Source of the DNA: Actinopolymorpha sp. NPDC004070
GTDB taxonomy: Bacteria > Actinomycetota > Actinomycetes > Propionibacteriales > Actinopolymorphaceae
Length of the DNA stretch: 64,000 nucleotides
NCBI RefSeq assembly: GCF_040610475.1
Contig: NZ_JBEXMJ010000004.1
Location: 62,001 to 126,000 of the forward strand
Reading direction: 5' to 3'
Part shown: piece after piece, positions 9,267-19,535 of the stretch
How the letters are laid out: the number at the start of each line of letters is the position of its first letter
How positions within the stretch are numbered: the stretch's first letter is position 1
Notes under the pieces: model-generated
The model's database searches: none
Told to the model about the DNA's origin: nothing
Seen by the model: the letters and a program-made list of their open reading frames with translations, nothing else
Program-made: the position numbers and the translations under genes

Positions 9267-12200
9267 TCAGGCCTCCCTGCGTACGGACACCCGGACGGTC
9301 CAGCCCTCGCCGACCTCGACGGCCGGTCCCGCGCCGTCGACCGGCTCGCTCCCGACCTCGAGCTGACGGGCGAGCGTCTCCCCCGCCACCAGCTCGCGGT
9401 GGGTGTCGACGGCCCCGCGCACCTGCTCGTCGGGCGAGGTGACCGTCAGCGCGATCCGGTCCGAGACGTCCAGACCGGCGTCGCGCCGGGCCTGCTGCAC
9501 CGCCCGGATCACGTCCCGCGCGACGCCCTCGGCGGTCAGCTCCGGGGTCACCTCGGTGTCCAGGTCGACCACGCCGACGTCGCCCGGAAGCGCGGCCGAG
9601 GACTCCGGCCGGGCCGGGACGAGCCGCAGCTCGTACTCCCCCTCGGCCAGGGTGACACCGCCGGCCACCACGCCGTCGTCGCCGACCGACCAGTCGCCGC
9701 CCTTGACCGCGCGGATGACCCGCTGCACGTCCTTGCCGAGCCGCGGCCCCAGCGCTCGCGGAACCACCGAAAGCACCCGTTGACAGTGCGCCGCCACGTC
9801 GGCGTCGAGGCGGACCTCCTTGACGTTGACCTCGTCGCGGACCAGGTCGACGAACGGGCGCAGCCGCTCGGCGTCGGGTGCAGCCACGGTCAGGCTGGCC
9901 AGCGGCAGCCTGACCCGCAGGCCCTTCGCCTTGCGCAGGGCGAGCGCCGCGGAGCACACCGCGCGTACGCCGTCCATCGAGGCCACCAGGTCGGGGTCGG
10001 CCGGCAGGCTGCCGGCGTCCGGCCAGTCGGTCAGGTGCACCGAGCGTTCGCCGGTGAGCCCGCGCCACACCTCCTCGGTCACCAGCGGGAGCAGCGGTGC
10101 CGCCACCCGGCACAGCACCTCCAGCACGGTGTAGAGGGTGTCGAACGCGTCCTGGTCACCGGACCAGAAGCGGTCCCGCGAGCGCCGGACGTACCAGTTG
10201 GTCAGCACGTCCAGGAACGACCGCACCGCCGCGCACGCCCCGGAGATGTCGTACGAATCCAGCTCCGCGGTCGTCTCCACCACCGTGTCGTGCAGCTTCG
10301 CGAGCACGTAGCGGTCGAGTACGTGGGTGGAGTCGGTACGCCAGCGGGCCTGGGCGTTCTCGGCGTTCGCGTACAGGGTGAAGAAGTAGTACGCGTTCCA
10401 CAGCGGGTTGATCGACTGCCGGACGGCCTCCCGGAACGCCGTGTCGGCCACGATCGCGTCCCCGCCGCGCAGCACCGGCGACGACATCAGCGCCCACCGC
10501 ATCGCGTCCGCGCCGTAGGAGTCGAACACCGCCCGCACGTCGGGGTAGTTGCGCAGGCTCTTGGACAGCTTGCGCCCGTCGTCGCCCTGCAGGATGCCGT
10601 GCACCACGCAGTTGCGGAACGCCGGCCGGTCGAACAGCGCGGTCGCCAGCACGTGCAGGAGGTAGAACCACCCGCGCGTCTGCGGGACGTACTCCACGAT
10701 GAAGTCGCCCGGGTAGTGGTTCTCGAACCACTCGGTGTTCTCGAACGGGTAGTGCACCTGGGCGAACGGCATCGACCCGGAGTCGAACCAGCAGTCCAGC
10801 ACCTCCGGGACCCGGCGCATGGTCGACCGGCCGGTCGGGTCGTCGGGGTTGGGCCGGGTCAGCTGGTCGATGCCGGGGCGGTGCAGGTCGGTCGGGCGTA
10901 CGCCGAAGTCACGCTCCAGCTCGTCCAGCGAGCCGTAGACGTCGGTCCGCGGGTAGTTGGGATCGTCGGACTTCCACACCGGGATCGGCGAACCCCAGAA
11001 GCGGTTCCGGCTGATCGACCAGTCGCGGGCGTTGGCCAGCCACTTGCCGAACGACCCGTCGCGCACGTGCGCCGGCGTCCACTCGATCTGCTGGTTGAGC
11101 TCGACCATCCGGTCCCGGAACCGCGTGACCTCCACGAACCAGCTGTCCACCGCCTTGTAGACGAGCGGTGTGTCGCACCGCCAGCAGTGCGGGTAGGGGT
11201 GGGTGTAGCTGTCCTGGCGGAACAGGACGCCCCGCTCCCGTAGCTCGCGCAGCAGCGGCCGGTTGGCCTCGAAGACCTGCAGCCCCTCGAACCTCGGCGC
11301 GACCGACGTGAACCGCGTGTGGTCGTCGACGGTGACGATCACCGGGATGCCGGCGGCCGTGCACACGTTGAAGTCGTCCTCACCATGGGATGGCGCGACC
11401 TGGACGACGCCGGTGCCGTCCTCGGTGGAGACGAAGTCCCCGGCCAGCACCGTGAACGCGGCGGGCACCTCCGCCATCGCGTCGGCCAGGAAGTCGAACA
11501 GCGGGTTGTACTTGCGGCCGACGAGCTCGCTGCCCTTGAGCGTCCCCACCCGGGTGGCGCCCTCGAACTCCGCGGCGTAGGCGTCCAGCCGGGCCTCGGC
11601 GAGGATCCAGCGGTGCCCCTCGTGCTCGAGGACGGCGTAGTCGATGTCGGGCCCGACGACCAGTGCGACGTTGGGCACCAGCGTCCACGGCATCGTCGTC
11701 CAGGCGAGGATCCGCTCACCGGTCTCGAGCTCGAACCACACCGTGCTCGCCGGGTCGGTCCGGTCACGGTAGACGTCGTCCATCCGGGTCTCGGTGTTGG
11801 AAAGCGGCGTCTCGCACCGCCAGCAGTACGCCAGCACGCGGAACCCCTGGTAGACCAGCCCCTTGTCGTGCAGCGTCTTGAACGCCCACATGACGCTCTC
11901 CATGTAGGACAGGTCGAGCGTCTTGTAGTCGTTGCCGAAGTCGACCCACCGGGCCTGGCGGTTGACGTAGCTCTCCCACTCGGAGGTGTAGCGCAGCACC
12001 GACGTGCGGCAGACCTCGTTGAACCGCTCGACGCCGAGCTCCACGATCTCCCGCTTGGTGGAGATGCCCAGCTCGCGCTCGGCCTCGACCTCGGCCGGCA
12101 GGCCGTGGCAGTCCCAGCCGAACCTGCGCTCGACCCGGCGGCCGCGCATGGTCTGGTAGCGGGGAACGAGGTCCTTGACGAACCCGGTCAGCAGGTGGCC

Positions 12201-12401
12201 GTAGTGGGGCAGGCCGTTGGCGAACGGCGGACCGTCGTAGAAGACGAACTCGTTGTCGCCACGCTCACCCGCCGGGCGCTGGTCGACGCTGGCCTGGAAG
12301 GTCTTGTCGGCCTCCCAGTGGTCGAGCACCTCGCGTTCGAGATCGGGGAACGACGGGGAGGCGGGCACCTTCGCGTCGTCGCGGTGTCGGGGGTAGCTCA
12401 T
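9267..12401 (-). CDS. ileS: isoleucyl-tRNA synthetase
   Basis: A 1044-residue class I synthetase charging tRNA-Ile. It has the HIGH-type motif as PHYGHLLTG (after DGPPFANGL), the large editing insertion with its CP1 core, the WISRNRFWG segment, the KMSKS-type motif as [11 protein letters not shown], and an anticodon-binding region with a C-terminal extension typical of the long actinobacterial/eukaryote-like IleS form. The ATG at 12401 follows a Shine-Dalgarno CGAGGAC at about the right distance, and that Shine-Dalgarno is the regulated element of the T-box leader upstream. The eukaryote-like form is often associated with mupirocin tolerance; that is family knowledge, not seen here. Confidence 0.97.
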   Translation of the reverse strand: MSYPRHRDDAKVPASPSFPDLEREVLDHWEADKTFQASVDQRPAGERGDNEFVFYDGPPFANGLPHYGHLLTGFVKDLVPRYQTMRGRRVERRFGWDCHGLPAEVEAERELGISTKREIVELGVERFNEVCRTSVLRYTSEWESYVNRQARWVDFGNDYKTLDLSYMESVMWAFKTLHDKGLVYQGFRVLAYCWRCETPLSNTETRMDDVYRDRTDPASTVWFELETGERILAWTTMPWTLVPNVALVVGPDIDYAVLEHEGHRWILAEARLDAYAAEFEGATRVGTLKGSELVGRKYNPLFDFLADAMAEVPAAFTVLAGDFVSTEDGTGVVQVAPSHGEDDFNVCTAAGIPVIVTVDDHTRFTSVAPRFEGLQVFEANRPLLRELRERGVLFRQDSYTHPYPHCWRCDTPLVYKAVDSWFVEVTRFRDRMVELNQQIEWTPAHVRDGSFGKWLANARDWSISRNRFWGSPIPVWKSDDPNYPRTDVYGSLDELERDFGVRPTDLHRPGIDQLTRPNPDDPTGRSTMRRVPEVLDCWFDSGSMPFAQVHYPFENTEWFENHYPGDFIVEYVPQTRGWFYLLHVLATALFDRPAFRNCVVHGILQGDDGRKLSKSLRNYPDVRAVFDSYGADAMRWALMSSPVLRGGDAIVADTAFREAVRQSINPLWNAYYFFTLYANAENAQARWRTDSTHVLDRYVLAKLHDTVVETTAELDSYDISGACAAVRSFLDVLTNWYVRRSRDRFWSGDQDAFDTLYTVLEVLCRVAAPLLPLVTEEVWRGLTGERSVHLTDWPDAGSLPADPDLVASMDGVRAVCSAALALRKAKGLRVRLPLASLTVAAPDAERLRPFVDLVRDEVNVKEVRLDADVAAHCQRVLSVVPRALGPRLGKDVQRVIRAVKGGDWSVGDDGVVAGGVTLAEGEYELRLVPARPESSAALPGDVGVVDLDTEVTPELTAEGVARDVIRAVQQARRDAGLDVSDRIALTVTSPDEQVRGAVDTHRELVAGETLARQLEVGSEPVDGAGPAVEVGEGWTVRVSVRREA

Positions 12402-12650
12402 CTCGCAGGCGTCCTCGGGTCGCAGCGCGAGCTGTGCGCTCGTGCCGTGCGGTCGTGCGAGGACGAACCCGCGCCACCGGTCGGCGCGTGCCCGCGGTAC
12501 CACCTCGCTTGGCCCGGTCGCGACGGGGAGTCGCGGTCGGGCCCGCTCGTTGGCCGGCTGTCACGGGCCGGACCCGTCCGGGTCTAGTAGGAGCCCCGAG
12601 GGGCGCCGTTCTTCCGGAGGCTCGCCGGTGATGGCCGGGTCGACGCCTGT
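12402..12650 (-). promoter_or_regulatory. translational T-box riboswitch of ileS
   Basis: A complete Actinobacteria-type T-box on the minus strand. A short Stem I region reads GGCCATCACCGG with an ATC (Ile) specifier at 12632-12630, followed by CGAGCCTCCGGAAGAACGG, a known hallmark. The T-box sequence GGTGGTACCGCGGG lies within 12507-12489 and would pair with the tRNA NCCA end. Downstream, CGTCCTCG (12465-12458) is perfectly complementary to CGAGGACG (12417-12410), which contains the ileS Shine-Dalgarno, so without uncharged tRNA-Ile the ribosome site would be sequestered. A possible -10 (TAGTCT at 12662-12657) places transcription start near 12650. Confidence 0.93.
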
Positions 12651-12784
12651 ACGCCAAGACTACCGACGCGCGCCAGCCGGTATCTCGTATCCCTCGGATC
12701 GCCACGGATCGGCCCGGAACCACACGGTCCGGGCGGTCCGGGCGGAGGAGCCGCCGCCGCGGGTGGTCTCGTAGTGTTCGGGTG

Positions 12785-13531
12785 GTGCTCCGCGGCTTCG
12801 GCACCCTGCTCAACGTCTCCACGATCCTGGTCGGCACCGGCCTGGGCGTCCTGCTCGGCCACCGCCTGCCCGGCCGCACCCGGGACGTGGTGACCGACGC
12901 GATCGGCCTGGTCACCCTGCTGATCGCGGCGTTCGCCGCCTACGCCGTCCGGGATCCGGCCCTGGTGGGCCTGGTGGGCCCGAACGCGCCGATGCTGATC
13001 GTCCTCGCCTCGCTGGTCGCCGGCGGGGTGATCGGGTCACTGCTGCGGCTCGAACTCCGCCTGGAGGGTCTGGGCCACCGGCTGCAGGCACGGCTGGCCG
13101 GCCGGGCGGCCTCACCGGAGCGCCGCCGGTTCGTGGAGGGGTTCGTGGCCGCGTCGCTGCTGTTCTGCGTGGGCCCGCTCACCGTCCTGGGCTCGATCTC
13201 CGACGGTCTCGGGCGCGGCTCGCAGCAGCTGGCGCTCAAGGCGACGCTGGACGGGATCACCTCGGTGGCGTTCGCGGCCTCCTTCGGCTGGGGCGTCGCC
13301 GCCGCCGCGCTCACCGTCCTGGTGGTTCAGGGCGGGCTCACGGTCGTCGGCGCACTGGCGGGAACGTTCCTGTCCACCGGTCAGGTCTCGGCACTGACCG
13401 CCACCGGCGGGCTGTTGCTGGTCGGGGTCGCGCTGCGGCTGTTGCGGATCAAGCAGCTGCCGGTGGGCGACCTGCTGCCCGCCCTCCTGCTGGCACCTCT
13501 GTTCACGGCCCTGGTGTCAGCGTGGGCATGA
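12785..13531 (+). CDS. DUF554 family membrane protein
   Basis: A 248-residue polytopic membrane protein with about seven hydrophobic segments, matching the DUF554 family through its central signature FCVGPLTVLGSISDGL and the following KATLDGITSVAFA. Function is unknown; relatives are sometimes described as putative transporters of small solutes. Two adjacent GTG codons (12782 and 12785) could start it. The second is preferred because TAGTGT at 12772-12777 then lies 7 nt upstream, the same spacing seen at other apparently leaderless genes in this window. It is divergent from the ileS T-box and its 3' end overlaps the convergent GNAT-fusion gene by 29 bp. Confidence 0.82.
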   Translation: MLRGFGTLLNVSTILVGTGLGVLLGHRLPGRTRDVVTDAIGLVTLLIAAFAAYAVRDPALVGLVGPNAPMLIVLASLVAGGVIGSLLRLELRLEGLGHRLQARLAGRAASPERRRFVEGFVAASLLFCVGPLTVLGSISDGLGRGSQQLALKATLDGITSVAFAASFGWGVAAAALTVLVVQGGLTVVGALAGTFLSTGQVSALTATGGLLLVGVALRLLRIKQLPVGDLLPALLLAPLFTALVSAWA

Positions 13532-15326
13532 CGTCCACCGGGCCTCGCTCGTGTCCGCCCCCGGAGCTGACGACGGTGCACGACAGCGGGAGCGGTTCGG
13601 CCCCGGCCGGCAGGCGCACCACCCGGCCGTCATCGCCCGCGACCGGCAGCACCGGGCGCCACCGGGCGTCCCGCAGGACCACCTGACTGGCACCTGGGCC
13701 GGGCACGGCCGCCACCACGAGCAGCCCGGAACGTGCGTTGAGACAGCCCAGCGCGACCGCACGCCGGCGGACCAGCCGGGGCACGTCCATGGTGGCCACG
13801 CACTCCAGGTGACGCCCCCGCCAGGCGACCACCGCGACCTTGTGGCCCTGCCGGCCGCGTAGCTCGACCACGGCCATCCGGCCGGCTCCGTCGCGCTCCT
13901 CGGCGAGCAGTGAGATGTCCAGGCCGCGGGCCACGGTCATCGCGGCGGACTCCGCCAGCACGGCCCGTCCGTCGTCGTAGGCCGCGAGATCCAGCCGCCG
14001 GGTGCCTCCCCAGGTCGGGTTCTCCAGCTGCACCGGCGGGAGCCCGACGGCGAGGTGTTCGGGCGCGGCGGCGACAGTGGTCACCGAGTCCGTGCCGTCG
14101 GTCAGCGGCCGGTCGAAGACCACGACGCTGCCGTACGGCGAGCGCCGGTCGTCGTGGTGCCAGGCGGTGGTCAGGCCGTCCCCGGCCGGCCGGACCTCGG
14201 CCCACTCCGAGTCCCGGCCGAGCGGCTTGTCCCCCACCCGGCGCCACAGCCGCAGGCGGGCGGTCGGCACGACGTCCCCGGCTCCGGCCTGGGAGGCGGG
14301 CACGCCCGCGCCCGAGGTGGAGTCGGCGGGCGCCAGGACCAGCCGCATCACCGCCGCGTCCTCGCCCGGCCCGGAAGGGACTCCGGAGTAGTTGATCACC
14401 AGTGCCCTCGGTGGCGGGTCGCCCAGCCGTTCCTGGCGATCGAGCCGCAGCGCCGGGGGCCGGCCGCGGTCGGCGATCTGGGCGACGTAGCTGTGACCGT
14501 CCTTGCCGACGCCCTGCAGCAGCGCGACCCGGCCCGCGCCGATCCGGCCGGCCCACACCGCGTAGATCTTGCTCAGCTCGCCCGGCATCGTCTGCCCGGT
14601 CGACTCCCGCCACACCCGGGTGGCCTCGGCGATGAAGTCCCGGTTGTCGGCGAGGTCACCGCGCGGGACCCACGGCACCAACCGAGCGTCGGTGGGTGGC
14701 GCCGGCGGGTTGAGGGCGCGCAGCACCGGGTCCGCTCCGAGCGGGAAGCCGACGAGGGCGAGCAGCGCGATGGCCACCGCCAGGCCGAGCCGGCGACGTC
14801 CGGGCCGGCGCCAGGTGTCGCGTTCGGCGGTGTACCGCACGCTGTGGCCCAGGCTCGGGTCGGCCGACAGCGCCGGGCCGGCGAGCTTCATCCCGGCCTT
14901 CTCCATCACCCGCGCGGACGCGCCGTTGGCGGTGTAGCACTGGGCGGAGATGCTGCGTACGCCCAACTTGCCGAAGCCGTAGGACAGCACGGCGATGAGC
15001 GCCTCGGTCATGTAGTCGTGGCCCCAGGCCGACCGGTCCAGCGCGTACCCGACTGTCAGCTCACCGGCTCTCGGGTCGAAGGACCGGGCGATCCCGATCC
15101 AGCCGATCACCACGCCGGACGACCGCAGCACGATCGCCGAGTCGTGGGAGGTGCGCGGCGTCTGCGCGTTGAACCGGCGCACCGCGTCGAACCACGCGTC
15201 CGGACTCGTGCCGGCCTGTTTGTCGAGATACCGCGTGACGTCGGGATCCTCCCGCCACATCCGGACAGCGCTCCGGTCGGCCTCGACGAAGTCCCGGATG
15301 AGCAGCCGCCTGCTCCGACACTCCAT
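13503..15326 (-). CDS. GNAT acetyltransferase domain fused to a membrane anchor and a large extracytoplasmic domain
   Basis: A 607-residue protein with an unusual architecture. Residues 1-170 are a RimJ/RimL-type GNAT N-acetyltransferase domain with the acetyl-CoA-binding-region pattern VGYALDRSAWGHDYMTEAL and a late YTANGASARVMEKAGMK. A strongly basic WRRPGRRR is followed by one hydrophobic helix (about 179-197), which by the positive-inside rule puts the GNAT domain in the cytoplasm and the remaining 410 residues outside. That C-terminal part is rich in beta-type sequence, has only two cysteines (both in its second half), and I do not recognise it. The ATG at 15326 begins the GNAT homology. 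A lost stop between two former genes is an alternative explanation. Convergent overlap with the DUF554 gene. Confidence 0.72.
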   Translation of the reverse strand: MECRSRRLLIRDFVEADRSAVRMWREDPDVTRYLDKQAGTSPDAWFDAVRRFNAQTPRTSHDSAIVLRSSGVVIGWIGIARSFDPRAGELTVGYALDRSAWGHDYMTEALIAVLSYGFGKLGVRSISAQCYTANGASARVMEKAGMKLAGPALSADPSLGHSVRYTAERDTWRRPGRRRLGLAVAIALLALVGFPLGADPVLRALNPPAPPTDARLVPWVPRGDLADNRDFIAEATRVWRESTGQTMPGELSKIYAVWAGRIGAGRVALLQGVGKDGHSYVAQIADRGRPPALRLDRQERLGDPPPRALVINYSGVPSGPGEDAAVMRLVLAPADSTSGAGVPASQAGAGDVVPTARLRLWRRVGDKPLGRDSEWAEVRPAGDGLTTAWHHDDRRSPYGSVVVFDRPLTDGTDSVTTVAAAPEHLAVGLPPVQLENPTWGGTRRLDLAAYDDGRAVLAESAAMTVARGLDISLLAEERDGAGRMAVVELRGRQGHKVAVVAWRGRHLECVATMDVPRLVRRRAVALGCLNARSGLLVVAAVPGPGASQVVLRDARWRPVLPVAGDDGRVVRLPAGAEPLPLSCTVVSSGGGHERGPVDVMPTLTPGP

Positions 15327-15490
15327 GGCCCCCAGTGTTCCGGGTCGCAGGGACGCGCATGCACCGATTGCGAAGTGCGCGCCGCGGCTTTCCGCCCGGC
15401 TCGGGACCCTGCGAGCGATCCGCCCACCGGACCGCCCACCGATCCGCCCGGCCCTCGGGCGTACCGCAGGCGTGGCCGGAGGACCCGTCC

Positions 15491-16204
15491 TCAGGCGATG
15501 CCGAGGTAGGCCTCCTTGACCGCCGGGTCGGCGAGCAACTCGTCGGCGGCGCTGGAACGGGTGACCGAACCGGTCTCCAGCACGTAGCCCCGGTGCGCCC
15601 TGGTCAGCGCCTGCTGGGCGTTCTGCTCGACCAGAAGCACCGTGGTGCCCTGCTGGTTGATCTCGGTGATGATGGCGAAGATCTGCTGGATGAACTGCGG
15701 GGCCAGCCCCATCGACGGCTCGTCCAGCAGCAGCAGCCGCGGCCGCGCCATCAGCGCCCGGCCGATCGCCACCATCTGCTGCTCGCCACCGGACAACGTG
15801 CCGCCCTGCTGGGAGATGCGTTCCTTCAGCCGAGGGAACAACTCGAACACGCGCTCGAAGTCAGCGTCGATGCCCTTCCGGTCCTTGCGGGCGTAGCACC
15901 CCATGTCGAGGTTCTCCCGCACCGTCATGCCGGGGAACACTCCGCGCCCCTCCGGCGACTGGCAGATCCCGCGCCGCACCCGCAGGTCGGCGCGCAGCCG
16001 GGTGATGTCCTCGCCGTTGAACCTGATGCTGCCGCGGGACAGCGGAATCAGCCCGGAGACCGCGCGCATCGTGGACGTCTTGCCGGCGCCGTTGGCCCCG
16101 ATCAGAGTGACGATCTCGCCTTCCTCAACGGTGAGGGAGATGTCGCGCAGCGCCTCGATCCGGCCATAGTGGACGGACATGCCGGCGATCTCAAGCAGCG
16201 CCAT
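15491..16204 (-). CDS. livF: branched-chain amino acid ABC transporter ATP-binding protein LivF
   Basis: A 237-residue ABC ATPase of the LivF type. Walker A is GANGAGKTST, the signature is LSGGEQQM, Walker B is LLLLDEPSMGL, and the switch histidine is replaced by Gln in LLVEQN, which is normal for LivF. It pairs with LivG to power uptake through LivHM. The start overlaps the 3' end of livG by 14 bp, so translation is probably coupled. It is the last gene of livKHMGF. Confidence 0.95.
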   Translation of the reverse strand: MALLEIAGMSVHYGRIEALRDISLTVEEGEIVTLIGANGAGKTSTMRAVSGLIPLSRGSIRFNGEDITRLRADLRVRRGICQSPEGRGVFPGMTVRENLDMGCYARKDRKGIDADFERVFELFPRLKERISQQGGTLSGGEQQMVAIGRALMARPRLLLLDEPSMGLAPQFIQQIFAIITEINQQGTTVLLVEQNAQQALTRAHRGYVLETGSVTRSSAADELLADPAVKEAYLGIA

Positions 16205-17207
16205 CGTCGGGGACCCCCAGGTAGGCGGCCACCACGGCCGGGTTGTCGCGGACTTCCGCCGGCGTGCCGTCGGCGATCTTCTTGCCGAACTCGAGGACGA
16301 CGATCCGGTCGGTCACCCCCATCACCACGCGCATGTCGTGCTCGATGAGCAGGACGGTGTAGCCGTCGTCGCGGATCCGCCGGATCAACGACATCAGGTC
16401 GTCCTTCTCGGCGGGGTTGAAGCCGGCGGCCGGCTCGTCCAGGCAGAGGATCTTCGGCTCGGTCGCGAGCGCCCGGGCGATCTCCAGCCGGCGCTGGTAG
16501 CCGTACGGGAGGTTCTTGGCCCGGTCGGCCGCACGGTCGGCGATGCCGACGAACTCCAGCAGCGCCATCGCACGCTCGACGCCCTCGCGTTCCTCCCGCC
16601 AGTGCCGCGGCAGCCGGCACAGCGCGCCGACCACACTGGTGCGGTGCCGGGCGTCGGCGCCGACCACGACGTTCTCCAGTGCCGTCATCTCGTCGAACAA
16701 CCGGATGTTCTGGAACGTACGGGCGATGCCGTAGCGGGTGATCCGGTGCCGCTTGAGCCGGCCCAGCGGCCGGTCCTCCAGCCGGACCTGGCCGGAGGTC
16801 GGGCGGTAGACGCCGGTCATCACGTTGAAGCAGGTCGTCTTGCCGGCGCCGTTCGGCCCGATCAGACCGAGGATCTCCCCGCGCCGCAGTTCGAACGACA
16901 CCGTGTCCAGCGCCGTGAGGCCACCGAACCGCAAGGTGACGTCGCGGAGTTCGAGCAGCGTCTCGCCGACTCCGACCGCGATGTCCCGGTCGGGCGCGAC
17001 CGCCTCCGCCACGTCGGCGAAGTGGGCTGCGCGTTCCTCCTCGGTCATCTCGCGGACCTCGGCGGACAGGCCTTCCGCGGGCGGGGCGGCCGGGTCGGCC
17101 GGGACGCCGGCCACGACCGAGCCCTCGGACGTGGACCGGCCGGGGTCGCCGGACTGGCCTGGCCGGCCGGGCTGGCCGGGCTGGGTCCCCGGCTGGGTGT
17201 CGCTCAC
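16191..17207 (-). CDS. livG: branched-chain amino acid ABC transporter ATP-binding protein LivG
   Basis: A 338-residue ABC ATPase. The nucleotide-binding domain begins near residue 80 ([20 protein letters not shown]) with Walker [11 protein letters not shown], a LivG-type [13 protein letters not shown] signature region, Walker [14 protein letters not shown] and H-loop LLIEHDM. The first 75 residues are an unusual extension: a Pro/Gly/Gln-rich stretch, then a charged segment [17 protein letters not shown]. The GTG at 17207 has GGGAGG just upstream and overlaps the livM stop as GTGA, supporting this start; an internal start at the MTEEER methionine is the alternative. Confidence 0.93.
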   Translation of the reverse strand: MSDTQPGTQPGQPGRPGQSGDPGRSTSEGSVVAGVPADPAAPPAEGLSAEVREMTEEERAAHFADVAEAVAPDRDIAVGVGETLLELRDVTLRFGGLTALDTVSFELRRGEILGLIGPNGAGKTTCFNVMTGVYRPTSGQVRLEDRPLGRLKRHRITRYGIARTFQNIRLFDEMTALENVVVGADARHRTSVVGALCRLPRHWREEREGVERAMALLEFVGIADRAADRAKNLPYGYQRRLEIARALATEPKILCLDEPAAGFNPAEKDDLMSLIRRIRDDGYTVLLIEHDMRVVMGVTDRIVVLEFGKKIADGTPAEVRDNPAVVAAYLGVPDDGAA

Positions 17208-18364
17208 AGGTCGCCTCCCTTGCCCTGTTCGGTGAGGGCGCTGTCGGCCGAGACCGGCTCCGGAGCTCCCACCAGCCGCTGGTAGGCCTGCCGTCCCCGC
17301 GCAAGGAGCCGTTGACGAGCGCCAAGGAGGCCTTGCGGACGGAAGATCATCAAGATGATCAGTGCCAGGCCGAACGCCAGGAAGCGGTACTGCGGTGCGA
17401 GCTGGAACCGGTCGGGCAGGTAGGAGATCACCAGAGCACCGAGGAGTACGCCCACCTTGTTGCCGGAGCCACCGAGCACCACCGCGGCGACGAACAGAAT
17501 GGACGTCACCACGTCGAAGCGCTGGTTGTTGACGAAGCCGACCTGGCCGGCGTACAGCACACCGGACAGCCCGCCGATCGCGGCGCCCATCACGAATGCC
17601 CACACCTTGAACCGGAACGTCGGGATGCCCATCAGCTCCGCGACGTCCTCGTCCTCGCGGATCGCCACCCAGGCACGTCCCACCCGGCTGCGTTCGAGGT
17701 TTCCGATCAGCAGCAGGATCACGATGATGCACGTGACTGTGAGCCAGTACCACGGTCTGCCGTCGGTCTGGGTGAACAACGGCGACCCGTCGGCGTGCGT
17801 GCCGGGCGGGCGGCCGACGTCCTGGAAGCCGCGGTTGCCGCGCAGCGGGTCGAGGTTGTCCGCGAGCAGCCGGACCATCTCGCCGAACCCGAGCGTGACG
17901 ATCGCGAGATAGTCCCCGCGTAACCGCAGCGTCGGCGTGCCGATCAGCACGCCGGAGATCATCGTGACCGCCATCGCCACCGGGACGACCACCAGCCACG
18001 AGTAGTGCGGGTTGTGCAGGAAGGAGTCCCGGCTGGTCATGATCGCCGCGACGTACGCTCCGATGGCGAAGAAGCCGACGTAGCCGAGGTCGAGCAGGCC
18101 CGCCTGGCCCAGCACGACGTTGAGGCCGAGGGCGATCAGGCCGAGCCGGGCGGCGTTGAACAACGCGAGCTCGTAGTCGGTCCACGGCTCGGTGGACAGC
18201 GGGAAGACGTTCAGCATCGGGAGGAGGTAGACCAGCACCACCACGGGGATGGTGATCATCCACTGCTCGGCCCGGCTGCGGGAGTTCCACCAGTCGCGTA
18301 CCCGCTGGCCGAACGGCGCCCGCGCGGAGCCCTGGTCCGGTTGCGTACCGACGCCGGCGCTCAT
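17204..18364 (-). CDS. livM: branched-chain amino acid ABC transporter permease LivM
   Basis: A 386-residue integral membrane permease with about eight to ten hydrophobic helices. The LivM-type segments [25 protein letters not shown] and the cytoplasmic coupling loop [25 protein letters not shown] are clear. The N terminus carries about 35 extra hydrophilic residues. Its ATG overlaps the livH stop by four bases (ATGA), and its own stop overlaps the livG GTG, so livH, livM and livG form a tightly coupled operon. Confidence 0.94.
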   Translation of the reverse strand: MSAGVGTQPDQGSARAPFGQRVRDWWNSRSRAEQWMITIPVVVLVYLLPMLNVFPLSTEPWTDYELALFNAARLGLIALGLNVVLGQAGLLDLGYVGFFAIGAYVAAIMTSRDSFLHNPHYSWLVVVPVAMAVTMISGVLIGTPTLRLRGDYLAIVTLGFGEMVRLLADNLDPLRGNRGFQDVGRPPGTHADGSPLFTQTDGRPWYWLTVTCIIVILLLIGNLERSRVGRAWVAIREDEDVAELMGIPTFRFKVWAFVMGAAIGGLSGVLYAGQVGFVNNQRFDVVTSILFVAAVVLGGSGNKVGVLLGALVISYLPDRFQLAPQYRFLAFGLALIILMIFRPQGLLGARQRLLARGRQAYQRLVGAPEPVSADSALTEQGKGGDL

Positions 18365-19371
18365 ACGCGGGCCTTCCCGAGCGACTCACCGAGGATGCCG
18401 GTGGGGCGGACCATCAGGATGGCGATGAGGAGAACGAACGCGACGACGTCGCGCCACTCCCCGCCGAACAGCGACTGGCCGTAGTTTTCCACCACGCCGA
18501 GCAGCAGGCCGCCGAGCAGCGCGCCGCGCAGGTTGCCGATGCCACCCAGCACCGCCGCGGTGAACGCCTTGATGCCGAGCAGGAACCCGCCGTTGTACAG
18601 CACGCCCTGTGGGATCTGCATGACGTAGAACAACGACGCCGCACCGGCCAGCACGCCACCGAGGACGAACGTCAACATGATCACGCGTTCCTTGTTGACG
18701 CCCATCAGGGCCGCGGTGTCGGGGTCCTGGGCGACGGCGCGGATGCCGCGGCCGAGCCGGGTGCGCCCGACGAAGACGTCCGCCACGACCAGCAGGAGCA
18801 GCGAGGCGACGAACACGATGATCTGGATGTTGGTGATCCTGGTGGCGCCGAACTCGAAGACCGCCTGCGGGCGCAGCAGCCGGATCGCGGGCTCGGGGTT
18901 GCCGCCCCGCCAGATCAGCAGTGCCTGCTGGATGGCGAACGACGCGCCGATCGCAGTGATCAGGAAGACCAGCCGGGGCGCGTTGCGTTTGCGAAGCGGG
19001 CGGTAGGCGACGCGTTCGAGAACCAGCGCGATGACCCCCGAAGCGATCATCGCCACGATCCCTGCCAACAGCAGGTTGACGATGAGCGGGACGACCCCGG
19101 AGTCGAGGGTCGGCCCGGGTTCGTAGCCCAGTCCCACGAAGGTGAAGTAGGCACCGAACGCGCCCACCACGAACACTTCCGAGTGCGCGAAGTTGATGAG
19201 GCGGAGTACGCCGTAGACGAGGGTGTAGCCGATCGCCACCAGGGCGTAGATGCTGCCGTACGCCAGGCCGTCGACGGTGTTGGACCAGAACTCGCTCTTG
19301 AGGAGCCCGACGTTGAAGTCGATCCAGTGGCTCTCGGTCTGGGCGAGGGTGAGCGCTAGGTGATACGTCAA
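18361..19371 (-). CDS. livH: branched-chain amino acid ABC transporter permease LivH
   Basis: A 336-residue permease of the LivH type. The signature YALVAIGYTLVYGVLRLINFAHSEVFVVGAF near the N terminus and the coupling loop RTRLGRGIRAVAQDPDTAALMGVN are characteristic. The only in-frame start that keeps the whole N terminus is TTG at 19371, with no strong Shine-Dalgarno, so the exact start is uncertain. A strong hairpin separates it from livK, which probably lowers expression of the membrane and ATPase genes relative to the binding protein. Confidence 0.92.
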   Translation of the reverse strand: MTYHLALTLAQTESHWIDFNVGLLKSEFWSNTVDGLAYGSIYALVAIGYTLVYGVLRLINFAHSEVFVVGAFGAYFTFVGLGYEPGPTLDSGVVPLIVNLLLAGIVAMIASGVIALVLERVAYRPLRKRNAPRLVFLITAIGASFAIQQALLIWRGGNPEPAIRLLRPQAVFEFGATRITNIQIIVFVASLLLLVVADVFVGRTRLGRGIRAVAQDPDTAALMGVNKERVIMLTFVLGGVLAGAASLFYVMQIPQGVLYNGGFLLGIKAFTAAVLGGIGNLRGALLGGLLLGVVENYGQSLFGGEWRDVVAFVLLIAILMVRPTGILGESLGKARV

Positions 19372-19451
19372 AGGGGCGACCTGTCTTTTCTTGGGCGCGT
19401 CCGGCGGTGGCGCGTTCCCTGGTGACGTCGAGCGGGGCCGTTCCCGCGAAT

Positions 19452-19504
19452 GCTCCGGGTACGTCGCCGTACTCGCCCCCGGAAGGAGGCGACGTACCCG
19501 GAGC
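19452..19504 (-). terminator. intercistronic hairpin between livK and livH
   Basis: A perfect 17-bp inverted repeat (19452-19468 with 19488-19504) with a 19-nt loop, 32 nt beyond the livK stop. No T tract follows, so it may act as a partial terminator or an RNA-stabilising structure, giving more binding protein than permease. Confidence 0.7.
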
Positions 19505-19535
19505 CCGCCTGCGTCAGACGATCAGGGTCGAACGA

